This document shows positions 38,442 to 50,777 of a stretch of 64,000 bases of DNA, piece by piece. This stretch comes from Lactifluus volemus (taxonomy: Eukaryota > Basidiomycota > Agaricomycetes > Russulales > Russulaceae). The position numbers and the translations under genes were made by a program. Within the stretch, counting starts at the first letter, position 1. Every line of letters starts with the position of its first letter. Below the pieces are notes generated by a model. The model was not told the DNA's origin. It saw nothing but the letters and a program-made list of their open reading frames with translations, and ran no database searches. The stretch covers positions 62,001 to 126,000 of the forward strand of contig WTXI01000020.1 in NCBI GenBank assembly GCA_022376515.1. Direction: 5' to 3'.

Positions 38442-40483
38442 TTGAATCTGTATTTGGTGACATGCATGTACTGTAATCATATCACGACGGATGTCGACTG
38501 TTCTGTTAGAATCAGAGACTCCCTCAGAGTGCTTCATCAAACTCCTTCATATGAGATTTGACATATGCCATCCTATGTATTACCTGAACATAGGTGAGGT
38601 TTTCTGTGGAGGGCTGTCATGCGTGCCGAATCATTCCAGGCCAGAGTTTGGCTGGCAGTGCCTCGGGTGTGGGCGTTGCATCGAAGTCTGCATCTGGGAT
38701 GCATAATCCTTGACACATGGTCTAGGGAACACTCGCATGTCCTAAGCATGTGGCCTTCACTCAGCCTTCATTAAGCTTCATTTCAAGACCTTTCTGCCTC
38801 CGATACATATCGCATCGCCTAGTCATCATCTTCAACCTCTATCATCCTTTAGTCCCTCAGTATTTCGGCACTCCCGGTCAGCATCTAACAGGTGCACCAG
38901 ACTAATGGAGGGACACACGGAGTCCAGTCCAAATCAGTTACTGTATACTTGGCTGACACTGGGTAGTATTTGTCATACCTCACCACATGGCTCACAAATA
39001 GGTGAGCCAAGTGGTAGGACACTGGACTTTTTTTTTAAAATCTGCATTTATATCCCGCAACATGTGGAATGACAAAGACGCGGTCCCCGGGGGAGTGGAT
39101 GGGGAGGGGCAGGGATAGCGGGAAGCAAGGAGGTTGGACCCTCAGCCTCAGGCCCAGAACAAAGGCAATGTGACAACTGCGGGACGCAGGCACCGTCGAG
39201 AGGAGTGATGACACGGATGGTACTATGATACTACAGGGCTATTGTAGAGAGAGGCCATGGAGGGAGAACAAGGAGGCAGGCTATTGCACTATCAAGCAGA
39301 AACCGAAAAGTGACAAAAATAGCACAGTGAAGAAAGTATGGTACAGCAAGAGGCGAGAGACAATACAGGAAGCAAGGAAACAGGGCAGTCAAAGAGCAGG
39401 TAAGCAAACAAGGCAAAGGTTGTGTCAGTCAAAAGGCCGGTGTCAGATGGTTGGGAGAGAAAGCCCCTGAAGAGATGACGAGCCACCACATCTGAGGGCT
39501 GCAGCACCCGCTGCCAATAGGGGCCACTCCCGCTTTTGTCCTGAAGCGGGCGATGATGCCCTGTGGGAGTGAGACATGCCCAGAGGCGCGGCCAAGCATG
39601 GCGCGAGGTGAACGTGCGTCATCGGGAACGTGCGTCACACAGTTCCACGTCAAACGATGAGTCGATGACAACCTCAGTCCAATAGTTTATCGCCCAAATA
39701 AGTAACTTGAAGAGCAAATTGAAATTTAAACTAGCCAATTAGGACTAGGATTGGCTGCATGGCAGCTATTACAAGAGGAATGATCAAGTCGGTGTGAATG
39801 CTCCGCTGCCATGAGATCGTCTTGCCTCTTTTTTTTTTTTTAGAGTTTACATTTTTATATTGGTACTCACTTTCAAAATTTGACGGGCCGTTGTGCAGCT
39901 ACATAGCTCAAGTCAACACACAGACACAGCAACTCGGCGAGCGAGAGAGTTCACCTCTTTTTCGTACTCATTAAAAACCACACTTTATGCCCCAAAAACA
40001 TCTGAAATATCATAAAAGACATGTATTAAAAGATACCTCCCAAAACATCAAATGAAACGGACCTGATACTGTACTGTATAAAACTGTCCGAATGATGGAA
40101 GGTACACTCGATTCCATTTTCAATTTGTCACGTGACAAGGGTCAATTGAATGGAATTGACGAATAGTGTGGTCTAATACAGTAGTATCCGTTCTAAGCCT
40201 AATCCATAAACCCGTTTAAAGTTGAGAGACACTTTTGCGAACATTTTCCCACCAAATGTCCAGATTACGTCAGCATCAAAGGGACACGTTTTGGATTTCC
40301 AACCGGTTAGTACTAACCGAAAGGCAGCTGACTACATTACAGTAGACCTTGGGTGCTCTGCCAGCTAAATCAAAGGACGTCACAGAACCATCCTTAATAT
40401 GAACTAGTGGACAACCTGTGAAGGCTTGCTCGGAATCCTTGAATCACTTTGATTCTCGTCACAGCTTCGTTACAGCTTCCAGA
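38442..40483. other. Gene-poor region, boundary of the housekeeping block
   Basis: Two kilobases with no recognisable gene on either strand. Contains T runs at about 39029-39036 and 39830-39842, a purine-rich segment (39060-39480) and a perfect 10-bp palindrome GTCACGTGAC near 40129. No transposase, reverse transcriptase or paired terminal repeats could be demonstrated. Confidence 0.45.
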
Positions 40484-40905
40484 ATGATGGCAACCCAACC
40501 TCCGCCCAGCGGCGTTCTTAGCGCGCCCCCAGGGCAAACATTCCAAGCCCCTGTCAATTTCAGGTACACAGCTCTCGATGCTGTGACATTAATACCACCT
40601 CTAATTCATATTTCTCAAGGAAACTCCTGCACCATCTGGATTAAGACATGAGGGTCGACTGAATGTACTGAAAACTCAGTTGTGAAGTTGGTGTCTGAAC
40701 CATCACCGCGCCCGGAGTTCCTGGGGATCAAACGGCCAGCTGCTTGATCTTGCCGTGGGCGCGTGGGCACGTTGCGCAATCGCATGTGAAAGCTCCGATG
40801 GAATACAATTATCCCCTTCACAACTACTGCCAGAATGGGCTAGACGCTGGTGGCATGACATTCTGGTACCTCCTATTTGTCAACACGAACCGAGCGCACA
40901 TGTAG
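40484..40905 (+). pseudogene. Degraded or indel-containing small hypothetical ORF
   Basis: Coding-like peptide segments occur in sequence but in different frames: QTFQAPVNF, then NSCTIWIKT, then TECTENSVVKLVSEPSPRPE, then NYPLHNYCQNGLDAGGMTF and YLLFVNTNRAHM before a TAG at 40903. One intron (from 40562) is plausible, but at least one join lacks splice sites. I do not recognise the family. Either a decayed gene or one with base errors like those elsewhere in the window. It lies directly upstream of the GH79 gene on the same strand. Confidence 0.35.
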
Positions 40906-40969
40906 CGGTCCCCCAGGAAAATTGTTCGGGCATGCCTCAAAAGCGCAAACGCCTTCTTTTTTCGTTCCC

Positions 40970-42905
40970 ATGAGGGCCACCATGACTATCCTGTGGCATT
41001 CGACGCTACTTCTGCTCACATTGGGATGCAGCGTTTGCTTTGCCCAGGTCCCAGTCACTATTCCCCTGGCTGCTCCCGGAAATGCACAATTAGTCTCACG
41101 CTCGCTCTTCTCTTTCTCTATCGAACAAGACCGATGGACCGATTGGATTGGGCAGGGTCCCGTGAACCAGTTCTTCTTCAACACGTTGAACAACTTGAAG
41201 AACATTGTCCAGGAGCCCCCAAGGATTAGGATTGGGGCAGACTCGGAGGATCGCACAACCTTCAATCCACAGGTCCAAGTATGCCCCACGCTGCTCCTTC
41301 ACCGCGCGATCCACCAGCTCACATTCTACCGTATTAAACTAGCTCGTACAAAACAATTTCCCCCAATTCACTGCACAATTGCCATACCCCGAGGCTACAT
41401 CCAACGTGGTCGGAAACAATTACTATCAGCTCGCGTCTTTGCTTCCGCCTGGTAACCGCACAGATTAAACGGGGAACAACGCTGATCTCGCTTTCAGGAA
41501 CACCGGTCACGTGGGGAGTTAATTTCGCCATCAACGACGGCCAAACTGCGGTCCAGGAAGCAACTGCTATTGCTAATGCTTTTAATTCGGCCCCTTTCAA
41601 GAAGGCAAGCATCATGCTAGAAGCGGTCGAGATTGGAAACGAACCAGACCTCTACGCAAATAACGGCTTACGAGACAACACGTGGAATGTCCAGCAATAT
41701 GTTACCCAGTACGTTCGCGTTCTGCGAGTTCCCCGCGAGAGTGGGTGTATGGTACTTACTTGCTTTTTATAATGACGTATATAGGTGGATTGCAACCGCT
41801 GGAGCTGTCATGACTGCAGTCAACAATATCATGGGAGTGGACATCCCCTTACTGGCAGGAAGCATTTCTGGATCATCACATAATAATGCCGGGTTCTCGC
41901 CCCAGGCCATGATTCAGAATGGCATTCTTGCGTCGGCTCCGGGCGCACAGATCAAGTTGTGCGCGATTTCATTTCCTTGTCACGCCCTTCCCGATTTCAC
42001 GTCGCTGTCGTAGGTTCTCACAGCACTACTATAGCGGTTCATTTTGCAATGGCAATGCCGCCGTCTTACAGAATCTTATGTCCAAAGCTAACATCAGAGC
42101 CAATCTCGGTGCATTTACTCCTGACATAGCTGCGGTGCATCAAGCAGACCTGACCTATATACTCGGGGAGACAAATAGCTATGCTTGCCATGGCGCACCA
42201 GGTGTCAGCAACACGGCAGCGGCGACATTGTGGGCCCTTGATTATGCCTTCTATGCGGCCCAACTTGGAATGACAAGGTTGTATTTCCACCAAGGCATCG
42301 GCTACAAATATAATCTCGTGCGTCTGGCTCCCTAGGGCAAAGTTTCATTTTACTTACCTTGGTAGTAGATCCAGCCTATAACTCTGACGCGCTCCATTCT
42401 GGATGGTACGACACTCGCTCAGCCACTGGCACCTCATATACAACCGCTCTATTATGCCGCTATCGTCGCAGCGGAAGCCATCGGGCCATTAGGTATCACT
42501 CACGTGGCTGAATTAACCGTCAACAACGCACAGATATCCGGTTACGCATTTTTCGAGGGTACCAGCTTGTCGCGCGCATTGTTCATCAATCTGAACGCAT
42601 ATGAGAATGGACAGCGTGGTTCCGTGCACCTCAATCTTAATTTCCAAGGGGCCGGAAAGCAACCAACTTCTGTTATCGTCAAGCGGCTTTACATTCCGTA
42701 AGCCACCATAGACTGACTATCCTTATTATGCTCACGATTGGTGATACATAGGACTGCGGATGCCACACAAGGTTTGACATGGGGAGGGCGGACTTATGAG
42801 ACCCAAGATGGGTTGGTCTCTGGCAGTCTCAGCACGCTGACAATCCCTGTCACTGGCGGCGTCGACATTTACGATACGGAGGCTATCATGTTAACATTCG
42901 GTTGA
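40970..42905 (+). CDS. Secreted glycoside hydrolase family 79 (beta-glucuronidase-like)
   Basis: Exons 40970-41278, 41343-41451, 41498-41708, 41785-41955, 42014-42317, 42369-42697 and 42752-42905 give 528 residues with all phases right. Residues 1-25 are a hydrophobic signal peptide ending SVCFAQ. The TIM-barrel core shows RIRIGADSEDRTTF, VTWGVNFAINDG, the acid/base region VEIGNEPDLY and the nucleophile region YILGETNSYA, the two conserved Glu motifs of GH79. The C-terminal beta domain (LFINLNAYENGQRGSVHLNL) fits. Fungal members act on glucuronides of plant or fungal glycans such as arabinogalactan side chains; the substrate here is inferred. An extracellular enzyme outside the housekeeping block. 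Confidence 0.88.
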
Positions 42906-43423
42906 GGCTTTCACATGAGGATAGAAATTCATATGGACAACTAATAACCCACGGACACGGTGGTGCTGCGAGGAACATTCATTACCGCGTTTTCGAGATT
43001 TGGACTCATGTTATATACCCTTCGTTTCACTACCTGGACAATTAAAATTAGTATACCCAGAAGCTATAAAATGGATGAGAAGTAAGAAAGTAGAGATCAG
43101 AACGTGAAAGTTGTCTCAAACCATTATCTCCGGGGCACAGAGGCGTTTGTGCCCTTTTGGTGTGGAGATCGTGGCAATCGAACGCAAATTACGAGTAATA
43201 CATCCTCGATGGATACACGAAAAGGGTGAACGGGAATACTTACCATATGACATTTGGACGTAACTTGGATGAGACATCGAGGGGTGAAGGAAGCAAAAGG
43301 GCCCAACTCGAGAGAGTCGTCACGGTTTTCTTTTAAAGGTGGCCAGTAGCCACGTGATTTGCGCCACCCCATAAATAACTGAGAGCCCCATGCCTGCACC
43401 AGTGACCTTATGCATTAATAGTC
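42906..43423. other. Intergenic region GH79 to PITH gene
   Basis: About 520 bp, 3' region of GH79 and promoter side of the PITH gene. No gene seen. Confidence 0.45.
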
Positions 43424-44436
43424 ATGTCGCACAACCATGACCACGGCGATAACTGCGGCGACCATGCACATAGTCATGACCATACTCACACAGATGCAGG
43501 GGGACCCTCAGATAACGTTTTCGTGCATATAGACCGCGATAATGTCGTTGCGCTAAACTCGATCGGTGAAGGCAAGGTAGTAATCAAGCCCTGGAACGAG
43601 CGACTGGACGAGGAAATGGTAAGTATATGCGGGTCTGTGAGGAGGAATTTATGTGCAACCGCCTCGATAATGACTCGTTTCTAATGGTGTGCAGTCTATC
43701 GAGTCGGACGCAGACGATCAGCTGTAGGTCACCATTGCGTCGTGTAGCCGTTTCTGCAGGCGCTTACAGTGAAAGCAGCATCATACGCATCCCGTTCACT
43801 GGGTCGGTGAAACTGCGCTCGCTTTTGCTCAAGTCTGGACCAGGCGAGCAGACGCCTGCCAAAGTGGCACTTGTACGTCCGATTCACGTGGGGCCACTAT
43901 CAAACACACGCACTCTTTCGTTGACGTTCAATCCAGTTCGCAAATATAGACAACCTCGATTTTTCGGATGCTCAAGACAAGGAGCCTTTGCAACAGTTTG
44001 ACGTTGCTATAGGACGCGAAGTCGGAGAGTATCCGTTGAAGTAAGTGACGCACGTTCCTTTATTGGCGTCACGTAATTTGTCGCATATCTTTATTTATCT
44101 TGTGAAACACGTCGCTTACATTTAAGCCCTTCCTTACAGGCCTGCAAAGTTCCCTAATGTATCCACCGTAACGCTCTTCTTCCCAGCTTCGCAAGGTGCC
44201 GAGACGACTCAGATCTATTACATCGGATTCCTTGGCCAATGGAGCGAGGTGAGAACGACTAATCTTTTGTGATTCCATAGCGAGAGGTCACTTGGCATCG
44301 AAATGCGTCTGATGACGACGTTCCCCATTAGCGAAAGCAAGAGCCTGTTATCGCTGTTTACGAGTCGAAACCGACTCTTGCCGATCATGAGAAGATACAG
44401 GGCACCGAAGGCAACTTTAACATGCCCTCGCAATGA
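43424..44436 (+). CDS. PITH-domain protein (PITHD1-like)
   Basis: Exons 43424-43618, 43695-43723, 43770-43872, 43937-44040, 44140-44248 and 44332-44436 give 214 residues. A His/Asp-rich N-terminus (MSHNHDHGDNCGDHAHSHDH) could bind metal. The PITH domain follows: VALNSIGEGKVVIKPW, IIRIPFTGSVKLRSLLLKSG, FPNVSTVTLFFPAS, and IYYIGFLGQWSE, with the end GTEGNFNMPSQ. PITH domains occur in thioredoxin-like protein 1 and PITHD1, which associate with the 26S proteasome. No thioredoxin domain is present. Normal length, no breaks. Confidence 0.9.
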
Positions 44437-44977
44437 TGGCCGTTTGTATGCTGGAAGGTTAAAAGAAGCCTCGGATTGTAATACCAATAATTCGTTTTAC
44501 TACGTATTCCACTCTCATTCCTGTTTTTCTTCAACATAGTTTGAGATCACGTGTCATAAGAACGCATGGTAAGTTGCGTGCGTGCTCTTATTTCCCCACG
44601 GTTACTCTTGGGACCTCATACAAGAGCAGGGTGATGGAGCGCGCCACAATGTGTTCGGTCACGCCGGTCAGTCTGGCAGGCCCCCACAATTGGCCGTGAA
44701 CCTCGAGAATTTCCGAGTCCTTGGTCTTCCTCATCCAATCTCCGTCGTTGAGCCATCACAATTACATCTAGGGCAAATTCTCTCTGCCATAAAATCAAGG
44801 ATTTTCTCGCGCTCTCGCGACTTTACTCGCATCGTTCTATGACAGAAGAATACGGGCATGTTTCTTTTGGGGTCAACTGCCAATGCTAGAACCCACCACG
44901 CGCGCGATTACGCACGAATCGTGCTTTCCCAACGGCGAATATTCTAACAGCATTTCCCTCTAATATACTCCTGCCAG
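44437..44977 (+). other. Region upstream of an unrecognised gene, possible 5' exons
   Basis: An open stretch at about 44627-44841 on the plus strand (contains NVFGHAGQSGRPPQLAVN) and a short one at 44540-44570 may be 5' exons of the gene that follows, but their phases do not join cleanly. Left unassigned. Confidence 0.3.
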
Positions 44978-45734
44978 TGCCCCGTTTTTGTGGGACGTGA
45001 CACCGTGCCGGTTACATCTAGGCCCACGCTCCACACGAACTCACTACGTGTACGCATCCTGTACTTCAACTCGAAGGTATGTATACTCGGCCATACCTTG
45101 CTTGCACAGGACGATGCGAATTATCGATGGAAAAGTGCCAACACGAAAATGTGAGAAGAGGCAGTCACAAATCTTCTCGACGAGTATACTTCTCCAAGCC
45201 ATTTCTTTGGAATTCGAAATTCTCTTCTGAGGCCCACATTAGGTTCGAGAAAACAGTGGAGGGTGCGGATGCGGCTGCATCAGTAGTTGTGATTCTGGAA
45301 TCTGCCAGTGGCGTGTACGTCTCTCCCCTCTGCCCGTAAACATGCACGTCCTGCCTTGGTGTGCCTGCTCCTAATGATGAAACATAGTCCCGTTCCAATG
45401 AACGCGGGCACGAGTTCTGATGTCAGTAAGGGATGGGACAGCTCGACCTAGGTTTTAATTTGAGACATGCGTAGCGCCTTCCGACTTTGATATTCGAAAG
45501 TTGCGTCATTGGCTTCGTCGCTTGGAAGCCTGGCCGTCTGCATGCTGTATCAGATCAGGACAGTGGTCCACTCTTTTCAGCGGCATGTGCGGGGTAGAAG
45601 ATATTGAACCTTGGCTGTTTAGATGGGAGATAATGCGGCCACAGAACCTACTACGAATCTCGATTAACCATGATGTCACGGCTGCGCCCGCTCAAAGGCC
45701 CTGCGCCATAGTGTTGTCAATCCTTTGCTGTTAA
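44978..45734 (+). CDS. Unrecognised multi-exon gene, 5' end unknown
   Basis: Six consecutive exons join with consistent phases and good GT-AG sites: 44978-45076, 45110-45150, 45243-45314, 45388-45425, 45475-45535 and 45581-45734, ending in TAA. The peptide includes PTLHTNSLRVRILYFNSK, FEKTVEGADAAASVVVILES and DFDIRKLRHWLRRLE. I do not recognise the family. The agreement of phase across five introns argues for a real gene; lack of a start and of homology keeps confidence low. It lies on the same strand as the PITH gene. Confidence 0.4.
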
Positions 45735-46107
45735 TCCTTTGGAAGTGCGACGGTAGGTTTGGATCCGACAATCTATCGGGGAACGACATCCACCGTTTGC
45801 GAATTTCGCCTCAGAAGCTTGTCATCCATGAATGGTCCATTCAAGGTACCGGAGGAAACTTTGGCACGCCCTCGCAACTGGGATATTTGAGTTCTGTTCG
45901 AGGGTGGAGATCTGAAGATAGAGAGTTTTCGGCCCGGGACTATAGCTCGGATATTTGTTTATATAAAACCATGCACGCTAAAGACGGAAAATGAAGCAGG
46001 AGCAATTGCATATATAGTGTCGTGGTGTGAAACAGCAAAAAAAAAAAAGATATCCTGAAAGCTATCACTTAGTTATTCAAGATCATGTCAGTCATTTGGC
46101 TGTAGCG
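45735..46107. other. Intergenic region with a PITH-tail-like echo
   Basis: At about 45841-45880 the plus strand encodes IQGTGGNFGTPSQ, close to the PITH protein ending IQGTEGNFNMPSQ. The flanks show no further PITH similarity. An A run follows at 46037-46048. Confidence 0.35.
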
Positions 46108-47579
46108 CTAGCGCTGGCCATAGTAGCTGTCCCTGTAGGCGGCCTCCGGATACATGCCAGCGTCCCCTGTCACCCAATCAGAGTACTGCCCGTCGCCCTG
46201 ACTCCCATCAAAATTCGTACAATAACCTGCAGTCATGCTCGCGTTAGGTCCTCCGAGGTAACTTGCACTCGGTCCGGGCCTGTTGGGATCACTGCCCTCT
46301 GCCGCGGCATACTGCGGCATGCTGGGGATGACATGGTTGGGCTGGGCCCCACCAGTGTTCGTCCAAGAATTTGAATAGTGACCAATAGAAGCATACTGAT
46401 GGGGCTCTAGTACGGGATGCCTTGCCAGTGGGAAAAATTGCTCATGCTGCTGCGCTGGCGGTGTCAGTGGTTGCTCCGGGATATGAGCACCCTGTTGATC
46501 CTGGCTTGCTTCAATGGCGTAAGTTGGGGCGGCATAAGTTGCTGGGGTGAGCGGGAGGTCATGGGGCGCTGCTGCACCAGCTTGAGCATAACCGAATCTG
46601 GTATTCCAGTGGCTGGGAATGCCACAACGAGCAGGTGATCACTGAATGGCGCAATGATAACATTCTCCTTAGGTTGGGTATCGGCTGGGATTCCCCAGCT
46701 CCCAGATGCATACTGTCGACGCATGAGAGGATGGACTGTTGAGAGCACTAACGATCCTACCAGTTTATGGTCTCTCAGCCACTCAAATAATTTGACAAAG
46801 TTAACCCTCTCCGCCTGCTTTGCGTCAAATACAGGCTTCAACCTGACGACAGTCGGTTTGTGCTTCTTTAGGTTCATGCACTCCCCGAACTCCTGTGACG
46901 GCATTGCTTTCCAAGCAGGCTTGATGGTTAAATCATTTGACCACGTCCGTATCAACCTGGATCAAGGTAAATCTTCAGTCGCCGGAAGTTCCAAGATTGA
47001 ATGTGCGTAGTACCTGTCACGCACTGGGGCCTCTACTCGAACCCGCGTTCTGTATGATCCGCCCGTCTCCAACTCAAGCGTGACCGTGTACTCAGGCTCC
47101 AGCTCCGTCTCCTGAGCGTCCGAGTCAGACGCGGGATTGGGGGCCGGGGAGAGTTCTGCACTGGCATTTGCAGCAAAGCGAGCCCTATCGTCCACAGCCC
47201 AGTTAATGCGAAAGGTTGAAGAAAGGGTAACTGCTCACATCGTGTCGTCCACGTCTTGTATCGCGCCGCCTTGTGTCATTGGAAATGGGGCTATGTTCGA
47301 GGTCGCGTATGTTAGAAAGAAAGTCCTCTCCCTCTCCTCAAGTTCTCTTATCGTGTTCTCAGTCGTCTTTCTGTACTGAGCCACCGCTTGATCCCACTTC
47401 CCCAAAAGTGGTCTCAGGCTGTCGATGCGTTCAGTTTGAACCGCTTCACTTAGCGCGGTAGTCAATTTGCAGATAGTCCCCGAATCACCCAGCTCATTTT
47501 GCGGTGGTGTGATAGAAGCCTCGTTTGACATCCATGTCGAGTTGGAGGAAGTTGGCAGAGATTGGGAGTAGGAGCCCAT
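46108..47579 (-). CDS. MED25 ACID/PTOV-like paralog A
   Basis: Exons 47239-47579, 47014-47184, 46761-46956 and 46108-46712; about 460 residues if one base is restored. The N-terminus is helical and polar (TTENTIRELEERERTFF). The ACID-like module begins YTVTLELETGGSYRTRVRVEAP, continues WSNDLTIKP, then NFVKLFEWLRDHKL, an intron, and YASGSWGIPAD to VVAFPATGIP. The tail is Gln/Pro/Tyr-rich. Both internal intron positions match MED25 at 60.9-62.6 kb. The last exon is 605 nt where a multiple of three is expected; the frame shifts at about 46593-46606. Otherwise a stop at 46464 ends it early. No von Willebrand domain. Role unknown; competition for activators is a hypothesis only. Confidence 0.65.
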
Positions 47580-48474
47580 GATGCGAGTAAGATTGTTGCG
47601 ATTCGTACTGTTCGGCCTACATTTTATCCTATGGCATGGGGAGGGCGTCGAGGCTTTGGGCTTGGGGTTTCCCTGCCGCATTCCTTGCAGGAGAGCCTGA
47701 CGGCTTGCATGCGTCTGGTGGATCTGTATCAGATTCGGGCACGTCCTCACGCATACCTTAGAGGGGTTCCATCCAGTACGGCAGCGTGAGTAAGATCCCT
47801 GGAAAATACCCTTCCTGGCTACGAAGAAGATGATGCAGCAGCGAACTGATCACGAAGGCTCAGCTGACCTTAATTTTACGGCTCTGTTCAAGCGATCATC
47901 TAGTGTCATGCTGCCAGGCGGCAGAGGGCTATCTGGACCCAGACCCCTATCACTGAAAAAACCTCACGCGTCCGCGCAGCGACGGCCTTTTTGGCAACAT
48001 GTGGGAGTTTGTGGCCGAGAACATATGTCATGGACAAGACGCGATCGAACATTTCCGATCGTACTAGGGTGGTACAAGATACCGAGTAAGTACGGCCATC
48101 CAGTTCGGTTCCAGAGAGGAGAGTAAGACAGAGGGACCCTCTCTATATGTAAAATCAAATGTTCAGGACGGTTCACAAACAATAGTACATACCACCTGTT
48201 TTGCAGATGTCATCGTGATGATCTGCCAGTGTACGTCTGATACTCGCCTACCTCTCACTCATTTATAATTATATCTCGCATTTCTGAAACTCTTGGATCG
48301 TTCAACGCACGACCCCTGAAGGAAATATATATGCACAACAGATATGAAAAGCGCGAAAGCATAGGTGGGCGGCTCAACACAGAACAATTAAATAAGATGG
48401 TCGTCACGGTCATATACGGCGATCACGCGCTACTAGTCGCCATTGGTTCGGCCCGGGAACTTCCCGACTCGAAT
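47580..48474. other. Intergenic region between paralogs A and B
   Basis: Nearly 0.9 kb with no supportable gene; presumably the paralog A promoter and paralog B 3' region. Confidence 0.4.
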
Positions 48475-49790
48475 TCACCTCGGCTGGAAGTTCCACTCTG
48501 CAGCGTCATAATGCGAAGGAAAATAATTTGGATCCCCTCCGCCGGTGTTACCACTTTCCACATGTTGCCCCTGCCTGGCGCGTTGCATCTGACTTTGAGG
48601 CAAGGTTTGCCACTCTTGACTCGGATGTTGCTGTTGCCTATGAGGATAAGCCTGGTGCTGCTGCGGCATCTGTTGATAGTCTACTTGCGGTAGTAGCTGC
48701 TGGACTGGATGCCTGCTCATATTCGCTTGGTCCCCATAGGGAGACGGGTAACTCGGAGGTACTTGCCCGAGGGTCCAGCCCTCCAGCCTGAGGAGGACGT
48801 AGAGACAGCAAGTGGCATACTAGGAATGCCACTATTGCTGGAAGTCTGTGGTCGTGGCCCTTGAGACCGCCTGTGAGGCAGTTGTAGGTTTGGCGCGCCG
48901 GAAACCGGGAATATAGCAACGAAAAGGCCCGGCCCACGCCCCTCTTCACATGGCTTGAGGACAAGATTCGGTGTTTGATGATGGGTCCAGCTGGCAGCTG
49001 CGTACTGCCAAAAGGTATCAGAGAATGAGCTTGGAAGAAAACTGGTGACCTACACCCGGGCCCTCTCTCAACCACTTAACGAGTTGGTCGAACTCTTGCC
49101 TTTCTGTCCCAGGAGCGTGCTGGAACTGCGCCATCGACATCTTGCTTGTTCCATTCTTGTTCTTTAGTATGTACGTTTGGAAGTCATATATCGACCAGGA
49201 GCACTCAAAGCCCTTAAGTCGCAAAGAATGCGGCCACGTGTCTTTCATTCTGCATGTCTGTAAGCCCTGGTTGACAACTCAACGCAAGAATGCACTCACG
49301 GGTCACCTATTATGTTAACCGCTTGAACTTGAATGTTGTACAGTGTGGTCCCTTTGGTAAATGACCACTGAAGAGTCACGAGGAACGGATCAACCTTGGC
49401 TTCGCTAGGCTCTACAGCTGAGCCTGCATACGTGGCGGAAGTCGAAGCGCCGTCGTTCACCCTCGAGCTGGTATTGCCTGACGGAAGGCCTATCGGAAAA
49501 GTTGTGTTTTGGTTGGTAACCACGTATTGTGACATCGAACGTGAGTCTCGGCTTGACGATGACCCCTGAACAAGTGCCGCCGCCTCCTGCACTCTCGCCT
49601 CTAGCATTTCCACCACACGATTGCTCATCTCCTTGTATTGATCCATTTCTTGTTTGTAACGTTCCTCCGTGGCTTGTCCCTCAACCAACCTCAAGAGATT
49701 TTTCCCCGTTCTGTAGAGGTTGTCAAGATCTTCGCTTGAAATTCTCGTTCGGTTCTGGGAAAACGAGGAAGGGGTTGTCCAGACATTTGT
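48475..49790 (-). CDS. MED25 ACID/PTOV-like paralog B, 5' end uncertain
   Basis: Exon from about 49790 (start unclear) to 49300, then 49054-49249, then from 49004. The N-terminal part is coiled (YKQEMDQYKEMSNRVVEMLE). The module runs VDPFLVTLQWSFTKG, DTWPHSLRLKGF, FDQLVKWLREGPG, an intron, then YAAASWTHHQTPNLVLKP and LFVAIFPVSGAPN. A Gln-rich tail (QQMPQQHQAYPHRQQQHPSQ) ends at 48475. Reaching the tail frame needs an extra intron or a one-base shift around 48740-48790, which I could not settle. The two shared intron positions of the family are present. Gln-rich tails suggest a transcription-related protein, in keeping with a Mediator origin. Confidence 0.6.
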
Positions 49791-50777
49791 AAATGTGGCT
49801 GAGATGTGAGGTACTGATATGGCTGGATGGGAGAGTGTTGGGGAAGAGGGGAGGCTGAGCAGTACTATTGCGAGGTATCGAGCGAATAACTCTTATCTCG
49901 AAACTCGAAACATGGGCAACATCATGGGCTTGGCGTTGCACTGCTCACATTGTCGCCAGAAGGCCTGACTGCGGGCATGCGTGTGGCGAAATGAAATAAG
50001 GCGAATCAGGATGTAAGCCCTCTTTGGGATCCATCCAGCACGGTGGAGCTAGCTGGGTCGTGGTCTAGACATAGCGTAATTGACCACAATGGTCATGACA
50101 ATGCGGGGAACAGATGGCGAAGTTCAGCTGACTTTGATGGTGCAGCCCAAGTTCATACGATCGTCCCATGCTATCAGGGAACAACGGATTACCCGAGCGT
50201 AGAACTTAATCACTGAGTGACAGCCCTTTGAGATGCAATGGCCCTCATGATTGGTTTTGACAACCCTTTCAAGTTGGGGGCCAGCGGCTGAGGAGTATAA
50301 CTTCCCACAGAAGTTTCCAATCAGGACAGACACAGGCACCAAAGATAACTTCAGCATGCGCCCGCAATGAGGGCCTGTTTGAAGGCCAAGGCTCGAATCA
50401 GAAGACCGAAGACCGAAGAACTTGAAGCTGTGGCTTTCGTCATTACTTGCCCATTCATTACTCACTCCGAGTCACTCCGGGTCGTGGCCATTGGGTTTCT
50501 TGCACTCCTGCGTTGTTGAATTTCTTTTTTCGGGAATAAAGTTATACACCATGATGTAACGTGAGAAAATAATAATTAATTACGGAGCGCGGAAAGCAAA
50601 ACAGTTCTGAAATTAAAGTCATGTTCGTCCCGAGTCATTAGGCACTGGAACGTTTGATGCAAGGACAACTGGCCGTCAGACGTCGCTCAGAACTAATCCT
50701 TGTACCGCCTGTCAGTTCCAGGATCCGTCCCTCAAACAGAAGCTGACGATGGAATATTGTCGAAGGGAGCCCTATGT
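49791..50777. other. Intergenic region between paralogs B and C
   Basis: About 1 kb without a supportable gene. Short ORFs on both strands lack family marks. Confidence 0.4.

Noticed and set aside
39060..39700. Possible transposon remnant in purine-rich DNA
   Set aside because: No transposase or reverse-transcriptase motif, terminal repeats or target duplication could be shown.
44307..44331. 25-nt intron in the PITH gene
   Set aside because: Too short. A single 83-nt intron (44249-44331) gives the correct PITH C-terminus in frame.
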